A DNA stretch of 36,184 bases from Nitratiruptor sp. Its GTDB lineage: Bacteria; Campylobacterota; Campylobacteria; Campylobacterales; Nitratiruptoraceae. The stretch's first letter is position 1; the number at the start of each line of letters is the position of its first letter. The stretch spans positions 1-36,184 of the forward strand of contig WGBC01000091.1 in assembly GCA_015494535.1 (NCBI GenBank), given 5' to 3'. The position numbers and the translations under genes are program-made. A model generated the notes under the pieces. The model was given only the letters and a program-made list of their open reading frames with translations, was not told the origin of the DNA and did not search any database. This document shows positions 10,150 to 16,878 of this stretch, in pieces.

Positions 10150-10155
10150 TACAAT
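10150..10155 (+). promoter_or_regulatory. Likely -10 box of the fadL operon
   Basis: TACAAT sits 30 bases before the chosen fadL start in an AT-rich region. Transcription would begin near 10162, upstream of the AAGGG ribosome binding site at 10174-10178. No -35 box is apparent. The 110-base gap between the divergent cyclophilin and fadL genes holds this box and the opposing one, with no other structure seen. Confidence 0.45.
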
Positions 10156-10184
10156 TAAATAAATTTCATTTTTAAGGGATGGCT

Positions 10185-11453
10185 ATGAAAAAGATTGTAA
10201 CTTTGAGTTTAGCTGCTACTATCGCAACCTTTGGTGCAGCATACAAATTGCCTGAACAGTCGTTGCGATCCGTTGCCCTTGCTGGTGCGTATGTAGCTGG
10301 AGCGGACGATGCAGATGCTGCATATTTCAACCCAGCCAACATGAGTTTTATGCCAAATGAGAGTTTTTTTGAATTGAGTGCCACTGCCATTTATCTTTCT
10401 AAAATTACTTATCAAGGCAAAGCCTATTCCCCCCTCACGCAAAAGTTTGAGGAGGCAAGCGCAAAGAGTAAAGATGAGGGCTTTTTGGTGCCGCATCTGC
10501 ACTGGGTCAGCAAAGAGTACAAGGGGCTTCGCTTTGGCCTTAGCCTCACCACTCCAGCGGGGCTTTCCAAACGCTGGACTACCCAGCCGCAAATCTGGAG
10601 TGCCCAGGAGTTTACGCTAAGAGTAGTCGAAATTAATCCATCATTCTCTTATAAGCTTACGGACAAGCTGGCAATTGGGGCAGGAGTTAGAGCAATTTAT
10701 AGCGATGGAAAAGTAAGAGTGAAATTCCCAAATCTTTACAGCGAAGATCTCAAAGGCGATACAGATATAAAATGGGGTTACAACCTAGCCCTCTCTTATC
10801 GGTTGCATCCCTCTTTGACTTTTGCTGCCACATACCGATCTAAAGTGGGACTTAAGGAGGTAGGAAGCGCTAAAGGCTATCTTGGCAAATACCTGCTTAC
10901 CAAAAACCCAAACGATCTCAATACCCTTATTCCCTACTCCACCAAAGCAAATGTGAGCGTACCTCTTCCAGCAACCCTTAGCCTTGCAACAGCTTTGTGG
11001 CTGAGTGAAAACACACGCTTTGAGATTGAGTATGAGCGCACCTACTGGAGCTCATACAAAAATCTTGATTTCAACTTCTACACCAACCAATTTGCAGAAG
11101 CAGTACTAGGCAAGCCAAAGCCCAAAAACTGGCGCGATAGCAACACCTTTCGTATAGGCCTCTTGCACAAAAACAGCCCAAAACTTACCACTATGTATGG
11201 CTTGGCATACGATCAGACTCCAGTGCCAGCTGATAAAGTGGGGTTTGAGCTTCCTGACTCAGATGCCATTATCCTCTCCCTTGGAGCAATATACAAATAT
11301 AATAAACAGATGAGCTTTGGAGTCAGCTATCTCTATGATTATAAAACATCACGAACCATCTCGCTCATAGATCAAAATATCAATGGCATCGCTGGCAAAT
11401 TCTCTAATGCCAGAGCACATCTTCTCAATATAGCTGTCAACTATAGGTATTGA
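10185..11453 (+). CDS. FadL/TodX family outer membrane transport protein
   Basis: FadL-family barrels carry long-chain fatty acids or other hydrophobic compounds across the outer membrane. The product of 422 residues starts with a signal peptide (MKKIVTLSLAATIATFGAAY) and has the family N-terminus after cleavage (LPEQSLRSVALAGAYVAGAD, then YFNPANMSF), which corresponds to the FadL NPA motif and hatch. The rest is amphipathic beta-strand sequence and ends in VNYRY, an aromatic C-terminus typical of outer membrane barrels. I chose ATG 10185 because AAGGG lies 7 bases upstream; ATG 10179 would have it directly adjacent. The next gene, an acyl-CoA ligase, starts within its stop codon, so the pair probably imports and activates fatty or aromatic acids. 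The substrate is not determined by the sequence. Confidence 0.9.
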   Translation: MKKIVTLSLAATIATFGAAYKLPEQSLRSVALAGAYVAGADDADAAYFNPANMSFMPNESFFELSATAIYLSKITYQGKAYSPLTQKFEEASAKSKDEGFLVPHLHWVSKEYKGLRFGLSLTTPAGLSKRWTTQPQIWSAQEFTLRVVEINPSFSYKLTDKLAIGAGVRAIYSDGKVRVKFPNLYSEDLKGDTDIKWGYNLALSYRLHPSLTFAATYRSKVGLKEVGSAKGYLGKYLLTKNPNDLNTLIPYSTKANVSVPLPATLSLATALWLSENTRFEIEYERTYWSSYKNLDFNFYTNQFAEAVLGKPKPKNWRDSNTFRIGLLHKNSPKLTTMYGLAYDQTPVPADKVGFELPDSDAIILSLGAIYKYNKQMSFGVSYLYDYKTSRTISLIDQNINGIAGKFSNARAHLLNIAVNYRY

Positions 11454-13000
11454 TGATGGTAGAGTATCGCTACAGTAGTTTCTATGAGGTTTTGCGCCAC
11501 CATGCAACTACAAGGCCCAAAGCCACTGCCTACTTTGTAGGCGATCGCAAAATTACCTTTGGCAGGATGCTGCTCAAAGTGGATACATTTGCAAGATTTT
11601 TAGAATTTATCGGCGTACATCCAGGAGACAAAGTAGCCCTCTATTTGGCAAATTCGCTGGAATTCATAGTAGCGCTGCTTGGAGCCCAAAAGCTCGGTGC
11701 CATTGTGGTGCCAATCAACAACTTCCTCAAAGAAGAGGAGCTTCTCTACATCCTCAATGACGCACAAGCCAAGATTTTAGTGGCAAGCGCCGAGTTTTCC
11801 AAAGAGCTGCAAAACGTATTCTATCGTAGCGGCGTAGAAAAGATCATCTGGGAAGGCGAATACAACGGGCTTGATGAGAACAATATCTCCTTTAGCGAAA
11901 TATTGGACAACTTAGAATCGCACGAAAAGGTAGCTTACAAACCGGATATAGACGACTTAGCCCTCATCATCTACACCTCCGGCACCACAGGCAAACCCAA
12001 AGGAGCGATGCTAAGCTATCGCAATATCTTTTCCAATATAGTGGGCGTGGAAAAGCTATTACAAATCACGCCAAAAGATCGCTTCATTGTCTATTTGCCA
12101 ATGTTTCACTCCTTTAGCCTCACCGTAACAGTCCTTTTGCCGCTCTATTTCGGCTCGCCGCTTGTAATCATTCGATCCATCATGCCATTTTCCAATATCA
12201 TTAAGCAGGTGCTGCTTAAGCGCGTCACCATCTTTACGGGCGTACCAGACGTCTACAACGCCTTGTCCAAAGCCAAGCTTCCTTGGTATTTTCATTTCTT
12301 CAACAGAGTCAAATTTTATGTCAGCGGCGCAGCGGCACTGCCAGAAGAGACGCTGCAAAGATTTCGCAAAAAATTTAAAAAAGGAAAACTTTTAGAGGGC
12401 TATGGGCTTAGTGAGTGCTCACCTGTAGTAGCCGTAAACCTACCTCATAAGCAAAAGCCAAAATCCGTTGGCCCTGCCATTCCAGGAGTAACCGTCAAGA
12501 TCGTGGATGAGGATATGGTGGAGCTGCCAAGGGGTGAGATTGGAGAGATCATCGTCAAGGGTGACAATGTAATGCTAGGATACTGGAAGCGGCCTGAAGC
12601 CACTGCAGAGACAATCGTCAATGGATGGCTCAAAACCGGAGATCTTGGCTATATGGACGAAGAAGGATTCATCTACATCGTAGATCGCAAAAAAGATCTC
12701 ATCATTTCTAAAGGCATCAATATCTACCCACGAGAGATCGAAGAAGTGCTCATGAAGAACCCCCATATCAAAGCCGCAGCGGTAATTGGCGTGAAAGATG
12801 AAAAAAGCGGCGAAGTGCCGGTAGCCTACATCGAGCTTGAAGAGGGAGCAAATATCGGCGTCAATGAGATCAAAAAATACTTACGTGAGCATCTAGCCAA
12901 CTTCAAAGTACCAAAAGCCATCCATATTATCGACGAACTGCCCAAAAACGCTACGGGAAAAGTATTAAAAAGAGTTTTGAAAGAGAGAATCAACCAATGA
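11453..13000 (+). CDS. Long-chain fatty acid--CoA (or acyl-ACP) ligase, AMP-forming
   Basis: The protein activates a carboxylic acid as an acyl-adenylate and passes it to CoA or possibly ACP. About 515 residues are encoded. Visible ANL superfamily motifs are the P-loop YTSGTTGKPKGAML near residue 172, the GYGLSECSPVVAVN motif near 320, the hinge region TGDLGYMDEEGFIYIVDR near 400, and the C-terminal lysine in LPKNATGKVLKR. ATG 11453 overlaps the fadL stop by one base (TGATG) and has AGG about 5 bases upstream. TTG 11450 and ATG 11456 are alternatives. The fadL-fadD pairing suggests fatty acid import, but no beta-oxidation genes are seen here. Recycling of exogenous fatty acids into membrane lipid is therefore one possibility. 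Confidence 0.9.
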   Translation: MMVEYRYSSFYEVLRHHATTRPKATAYFVGDRKITFGRMLLKVDTFARFLEFIGVHPGDKVALYLANSLEFIVALLGAQKLGAIVVPINNFLKEEELLYILNDAQAKILVASAEFSKELQNVFYRSGVEKIIWEGEYNGLDENNISFSEILDNLESHEKVAYKPDIDDLALIIYTSGTTGKPKGAMLSYRNIFSNIVGVEKLLQITPKDRFIVYLPMFHSFSLTVTVLLPLYFGSPLVIIRSIMPFSNIIKQVLLKRVTIFTGVPDVYNALSKAKLPWYFHFFNRVKFYVSGAAALPEETLQRFRKKFKKGKLLEGYGLSECSPVVAVNLPHKQKPKSVGPAIPGVTVKIVDEDMVELPRGEIGEIIVKGDNVMLGYWKRPEATAETIVNGWLKTGDLGYMDEEGFIYIVDRKKDLIISKGINIYPREIEEVLMKNPHIKAAAVIGVKDEKSGEVPVAYIELEEGANIGVNEIKKYLREHLANFKVPKAIHIIDELPKNATGKVLKRVLKERINQ

Positions 13001-13821
13001 AGATAGCGGTCATTGGTGGCGGGGGCGTAGGCGGCTACATGGCCGCAAAACTAAGCCAACACTACCCCACCACCCTCATCACCCATTCACTTCAAGAGCT
13101 TTGCCTCATCGAAAATGGAGAAAAAAACTATTATCACCCTACAATCAGCACCAAACCATCTGGCACCTACGATATTGTCATTTTTGCTACTAAAAGCTTC
13201 GTATTGGAAGCAAGAGCCAAGGAAACGATGCCTCACACCCATGAAAAGAGCCTCATCTTACCCTTGCTCAACGGAATAGAGCCCTACTACACCCTCAAAA
13301 AATATTTCGCAAACGTGCTCAAAGGCGCAATTTACATCTTGGCACATAAAACCGAAGAGGGCTGCATCCAGATTGATGGCAAAGGTGCTTTGTTGGTAGT
13401 GGAGAGGAATGAGACGGTCGCTACAATACTTGAAACTTGCCAAATCCCATATAAAATGCCAGAAGATATCGGCAAGGCAATCTGGCAAAAATACCTCTTC
13501 ATCGCGACTACCGCCGCATTGACTTCACTGCATAGAGCTACTTTTGGAGAGATAGCCAAAGAGCACTTACCGGAATTTACCAATCTTTTGGAAGAGATCG
13601 CAAAGGTAGCGCAAAAATATGGCGTACAGTTAAGCCAAGACGATATCCAAAAAGCTACCAAAATCTTGCAAAAATCGCCATTTGATGCCAAAAGCTCCAT
13701 GCAAAGAGACTTTGAAAAAGGCAGTTGCGGAGAATTGGACAATCTCATAGGATTCCTTGCCAAAGACTCCCAAAAAATAAACTCCATCTACCAAAAACTT
13801 CTATCGCAATGCAAAAGATAG
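12997..13821 (+). CDS. 2-dehydropantoate 2-reductase family protein (PanE/ApbA-like)
   Basis: The PanE family reduces ketopantoate to pantoate with NADPH in the pathway to pantothenate and CoA. The 274-residue product has the N-terminal Rossmann motif MKIAVIGGGGVGGYMAAKLS, a VIFATKSF segment after the second strand, a PLLNGIEP segment typical of the family, and the catalytic lysine region KAIWQKYLFIATTAALT near residue 160. The C-terminal domain carries the SSMQRDFEKG stretch close to the family's S-x-x-x-D pattern. It overlaps the ligase by 4 bases (ATGA). The link to CoA supply is attractive next to a CoA ligase, but family members also act on other 2-keto acids, so I leave the symbol blank. 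Confidence 0.85.
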   Translation: MKIAVIGGGGVGGYMAAKLSQHYPTTLITHSLQELCLIENGEKNYYHPTISTKPSGTYDIVIFATKSFVLEARAKETMPHTHEKSLILPLLNGIEPYYTLKKYFANVLKGAIYILAHKTEEGCIQIDGKGALLVVERNETVATILETCQIPYKMPEDIGKAIWQKYLFIATTAALTSLHRATFGEIAKEHLPEFTNLLEEIAKVAQKYGVQLSQDDIQKATKILQKSPFDAKSSMQRDFEKGSCGELDNLIGFLAKDSQKINSIYQKLLSQCKR

Positions 13822-14486
13822 AAAACATTGAGCGGTGCTGGGTCATTGGCGACGTGCATGGATGCATGTTTACCCTGGAAAACCTATTCAAGCGCTTGCC
13901 CAATGGTACCACGCCAATATTCATAGGCGATCTTGTCGATCGTGGCAACTACTCCAAAGAGGTGATGGAGTTTGTGATCGAAAACAACTTTATCGCCATC
14001 TTTGGCAATCACGAATACCTGATGTTCAACTACGCTCGTGACGCCATTATAAGGAATAAGCACGCCATGTGGAGCCTAAATAGCGCTTACGGAGGCGCAA
14101 AAACGATAAAATCCTATAAAAACCACATAGATACACTCCTTCGACACATAGACTACATCCCCGCCATGCCAAAATACTTGGAAATTGGCGGCTACTTTCT
14201 TACGCACGGATTTGGGCTGCCATATTATAGGCGAAAAGACGATCCCAACTATTATATGAAACTCTATACCAATAGATTGGAAAACAATCCTCATGATTGG
14301 GAGAGTGAGTGGCACGCTTATGAAGTAACCAATATTTTTGGGCATACTCCCTATGAAGAGGTCTTTTTTGGCAGCAACTTTATCGGCATAGATACAGGGT
14401 GCGCCATGGGTAATCAGCTAAGCGCCGTGCGGCTTGGAAGCCATGAGGTTGTAAGCGTTGCAACCGATAGAAGAGATTTGGAATAA
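13809..14486 (+). CDS. Serine/threonine phosphatase-like metallophosphoesterase (PPP family)
   Basis: The 225-residue product has the three PPP metal-binding motifs in order: GDVHG at residues 14-18, GDLVDRG near 40-46 and GNHEY near 65-69, followed by a histidine in FLTHGFG and one in IFGHTPY. It may dephosphorylate proteins or hydrolyse dinucleotides, as do the related PrpA/PrpE and ApaH enzymes. The open frame extends upstream to 13725, but that part lies inside the PanE-like gene in another frame and has no family similarity. The ATG at 13809 gives the correct N-terminus and a 13-base overlap with the previous gene. It ends at TAA 14486. It is the last gene of the fadL operon and converges on the phosphoesterase remnant. 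Substrate is unknown. Confidence 0.85.
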   Translation: MQKIENIERCWVIGDVHGCMFTLENLFKRLPNGTTPIFIGDLVDRGNYSKEVMEFVIENNFIAIFGNHEYLMFNYARDAIIRNKHAMWSLNSAYGGAKTIKSYKNHIDTLLRHIDYIPAMPKYLEIGGYFLTHGFGLPYYRRKDDPNYYMKLYTNRLENNPHDWESEWHAYEVTNIFGHTPYEEVFFGSNFIGIDTGCAMGNQLSAVRLGSHEVVSVATDRRDLE

Positions 14487-14496
14487 AAACGCAAAC

Positions 14497-14525
14497 AAAA
14501 AATCTCTCTTATTGCTCTCAATAAG
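14497..14525 (-). terminator. Possible terminator hairpin of the phosphoesterase remnant
   Basis: On the minus strand, a perfect 7-base stem (CTTATTG, loop AGAG, CAATAAG; 14525 to 14508) immediately follows the stop codon and is followed after 5 bases by six T residues (14502-14497). The stem is AT-rich and the spacer is longer than ideal, so termination may be weak. In the plus direction it lies just after the phosphatase stop but lacks a T run. Confidence 0.4.
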
Positions 14526-15010
14526 CTATGGCAATATGTTTTGGCATTTCTCATCATAAGGGTCGTCGTTGAATACGAAATAGTGTGAAAAAAACACTCT
14601 TTTGGCTGCGATATCCTTTATCAAGCAAGCGGTTTTTGACAAAGTTTTTCTATCATACTTGTATTGCAGATACTCCAAATTGCTCTCATCAAAGCCTTCT
14701 ATTGCAATCTCAATCGTTTCTATTACTCTCCATCCTAGCGTTCTATAAAACTCCAAATGCTTCTCTTTGTCATAATTGCCTTTAATGAGAGTTATATTGC
14801 CTTGCAATTTCTTGGCAATCCTGTAGCTCTCGCCAAAAGCCATGTCTCCCAAATGCAATATCTCATCATCTTTTTCTATTTGATAATTGAGTTAATCTAT
14901 GAGAAATCGATTGAAATCTTCATATCCCTCTATGCGTCTCTTTTGCACTTTTGAGGGTTCATAGAGCAAAATATTTTTTGCCCAAAATGCGTGTCGGCAA
15001 AGATTTTCAT
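14526..15010 (-). pseudogene. Broken calcineurin-like phosphoesterase
   Basis: Reading leftward from ATG at 15010 (preceded by AAAAGGGA), the product starts MKIFADTHFGQK, the first metal-binding motif of small calcineurin-like phosphoesterases (DTHFG). At a run of six A residues (14979-14974) the frame then breaks; one extra A would restore the match, giving QKNILLYEPSKVQKRRIEGY. The restored frame continues to DFNRFLID and hits TAA at 14894-14892, then carries on with LNYQIEKDDEILHLGDMAFG (second motif), the IKGNYDKEKH motif, and FSHYFVFNDDPYDEK. It stops at 14526 before the expected final GHxH motif. So there is one frameshift, one nonsense codon and a truncated C-terminus. The 110-codon open frame 14858-14526 is only the middle piece. 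Two errors and missing metal ligands make a functional product unlikely. Confidence 0.82.
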
Positions 15011-15054
15011 CTTCCCTTTTGGTAAGCCCGCAAAATATCATACTCCTATCTCTT

Positions 15055-15060
15055 AGTATA
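15055..15060 (-). promoter_or_regulatory. Possible relic -10 box of the broken phosphoesterase
   Basis: TATACT on the minus strand lies about 45 bases before the ancestral start codon, in the gap shared with the small barrel gene. It may still drive transcription of the remnant. The rest of this 112-base gap is AT-rich and I see no clear plus-strand -10 box, only loose matches such as TATATC at 15091. Confidence 0.25.
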
Positions 15061-15122
15061 AAGTTAAATTAAGATATTTTATTTAATAATTATATCTCAA
15101 AACATCAGAGAGGACAGAGATT

Positions 15123-15659
15123 ATGAGAACTTTTCTTGTATCTATCATTGCAGCTAGTGCTATTTTTGCTGCTGAAGCACAAGAATTTGAAGCAGCAAAA
15201 AAGTTCTATATTATTCCTAAATGGATTCATACGTATGGTACTACCTACCATAATGAAAAAGGAGATACTGGAGACGGCATAGGCTTAGATCTTGGTTATC
15301 GCTTTGCAGAAGGCTTTGGTATCGAGATTGACGTTACATATGAACGAACCTCCATTCGGGCTATAGAAGAAGAGGAGGTAACAAAAGAAAATGCAAAATA
15401 TCTGACTACTTCTCTTGATCTTGCCTATACATATGAAGCCAATGAAAATTTAGGTATTCTCTTTAAAGTCGGTTATGAATATGAACGTGAGAAAATTGCA
15501 GATAGCACAAAACACAATACCGGTCTCATTTATGCTGCTGGTTTTGAATATAGAATTGATGAAGATTTTAAATTCGTCATGGAGTATGAAAAATCTACTA
15601 TTGATGGCCCAAAAGGTGATATGTTAGCAGCAGGAATTATGTATAACTTTAATCTATAA
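15123..15659 (+). CDS. Small outer membrane beta-barrel protein
   Basis: The 178-residue product begins with a signal peptide (MRTFLVSIIAASAIFAAEAQ, cleavage probably near residue 17-20). Alternating polar and aromatic strands follow, such as GIGLDLGYRFAEGFGIEIDV, LTTSLDLAYTYEANENLGIL and KFVMEYEKS, and it ends IMYNFNL. This pattern and length fit an eight-stranded outer membrane barrel of the OmpA/OmpW/porin_OMP-beta-brl type. The loops are rich in Glu, Asp and Lys. No specific function can be given. It has a good ribosome binding site (GAGAGGA, 8 bases from ATG) and stands alone, with the phosphoesterase remnant diverging upstream and the EAL-HDOD gene converging downstream. Confidence 0.75.
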   Translation: MRTFLVSIIAASAIFAAEAQEFEAAKKFYIIPKWIHTYGTTYHNEKGDTGDGIGLDLGYRFAEGFGIEIDVTYERTSIRAIEEEEVTKENAKYLTTSLDLAYTYEANENLGILFKVGYEYEREKIADSTKHNTGLIYAAGFEYRIDEDFKFVMEYEKSTIDGPKGDMLAAGIMYNFNL

Positions 15660-15684
15660 AGAGAGTAAATACTCTCTATCTCTC
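15658..15684. repeat. Inverted repeats between convergent genes
   Basis: AGAGAGT (15660-15666) and ACTCTCT (15671-15677) form a perfect 7-base stem with loop AAAT. An alternative stem pairs AAAGAGAG at 15658 with CTCTCTTT downstream. It lies where the barrel gene and EAL-HDOD gene converge and could stop transcription from either side, but neither side has a proper T run. Confidence 0.4.
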
Positions 15685-16878
15685 TTTCAATAGTGCATCT
15701 GAATATATGGCTGCGATCTCTTCACTGGATCTGCCGAGAGACTCTGACACCTCTTGCCAACTGGCAAAATCGCCCTGCTCTATCCTTTGGGCGATATGTA
15801 GCAATCTCCCATAAGCATTGTCCCCGCTTGTCAGCGCCTCTACCACCTCTTTATCTACAAAAGGTAGCTGTTTCTCAATCTCTTCTTTAGAAGCCTCAAG
15901 GAGCTCTTCAAGTAGCGACAGTACTCCCGTCATATGCGCTTTGCCCTCATTCAATCCCCAAGCTTTCGCTGCGGCTGCCAAAAAGTTCGCCCTGCTCTTT
16001 GCTACAGCGACTTTGGGATTGGAGACGATATCTTCGCCATTTTGAGCATAGAGCGTGAGCAATACCCATTTCTTGAAATTCCTGAGCCCCAGATAGACAA
16101 GAGCCTCGCGCACGGAGGATATCTCTTTTTTGAGCGCAAACATTGGGGAGTTGACAAGTTTGATGATCATGAGAGAGAGTTCCGGATCGTTGCGTAGCTT
16201 TTCTACGATCTTGTCAAATTCGTCATCCCCCAAAGACCAGAGCTCTAGCAGCGTTCTTTTGTTTGGCTGGAGCGTCTTTTGGGAAGTTTCTTGGGGCTTG
16301 AGGAAGAAATATCCTTGAAAAAGATCGAATCCCATCTCTTTGCACTGTTCGTACTGCTCTTTGGTCTCTACTTTTTCAGCCAAAGATTTGATACCGAAGT
16401 TTTTCAATACTTCCACATATTCTTGAACCACTTTCCGATCCACTTTGGGATCTAGCATATCAAATTTGACAATATCAAATAGGTAGAAATACTCCATATA
16501 CCTATCGAAATTTTCGCGATTAGCCACAAAATCGTCAAGCGCTAGCGTATAACCCTCTTTTTTGTATTTCTCGAGCCTCTCGGAAACATACAAAATCTTC
16601 ACATCTTCCAATATCTCTATAACGAAATCCTCTTTTGGTAAGATATCGATACTGCCACTCTTGATAAAAAGCTCATCCACGTTTACAAATCCTCTGCCAC
16701 CATCGAGCACCTGCCTATATCCAGTAGATAAAAAGGCGCTCAGAAGCGCACTTGTGGCGTACTGGTTGGACTGGGGGTTCTTCGCGTCAATTTTTTGGCG
16801 AAAAAGGAGCTCATAACCCACCAATTTTTCATCTCTATCCAATATCGGCTGCTTGGCGAAAACTATCTCTTTTGGCAT
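15676..16878 (-). CDS. EAL-HDOD signalling protein (YuxH/CdgJ-like)
   Basis: The roughly 400-residue cytoplasmic protein has an EAL domain (about residues 1-200) joined to an HDOD domain (about 200-395). EAL signature positions are mostly kept: Glu23 in GYELLFRQ, asparagine in FVNVDEL, glutamate in VIEILED, Asp-Asp in LALDDFVAN, Lys and Asp in VKFDML, glutamate in SLAEKVE, and glutamine in FQGYFFLKP. The EAL triplet reads ELL and the DDFG loop reads DDFV, so phosphodiesterase activity on c-di-GMP is possible but uncertain. The HDOD part has NDPELSLMIIKLVNSPMFAL. I chose ATG 16878, which shares one base with the stop of the M3 peptidase (TAATG), over the ATG at 16893 inside that gene. YuxH-type proteins have been tied to motility in vibrios, which is family knowledge and not shown here. 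Confidence 0.88.
   Translation of the reverse strand: MPKEIVFAKQPILDRDEKLVGYELLFRQKIDAKNPQSNQYATSALLSAFLSTGYRQVLDGGRGFVNVDELFIKSGSIDILPKEDFVIEILEDVKILYVSERLEKYKKEGYTLALDDFVANRENFDRYMEYFYLFDIVKFDMLDPKVDRKVVQEYVEVLKNFGIKSLAEKVETKEQYEQCKEMGFDLFQGYFFLKPQETSQKTLQPNKRTLLELWSLGDDEFDKIVEKLRNDPELSLMIIKLVNSPMFALKKEISSVREALVYLGLRNFKKWVLLTLYAQNGEDIVSNPKVAVAKSRANFLAAAAKAWGLNEGKAHMTGVLSLLEELLEASKEEIEKQLPFVDKEVVEALTSGDNAYGRLLHIAQRIEQGDFASWQEVSESLGRSSEEIAAIYSDALLKER

Noticed and set aside
13725-13808. Upstream extension of the phosphatase open frame
   Set aside because: This part is inside the PanE-like gene in another frame. The GDVHG-type family starts at ATG 13809.
14757-14954. 65-codon plus-strand open frame over the phosphoesterase remnant
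   Set aside because: No family features; the minus-strand remnant with clear phosphoesterase motifs explains this stretch.
15676-16878. EAL domain judged inactive because the triplet reads ELL
   Set aside because: The glutamate, asparagine, Asp-Asp, lysine and later glutamate and glutamine positions are all present, so inactivity cannot be claimed from sequence.
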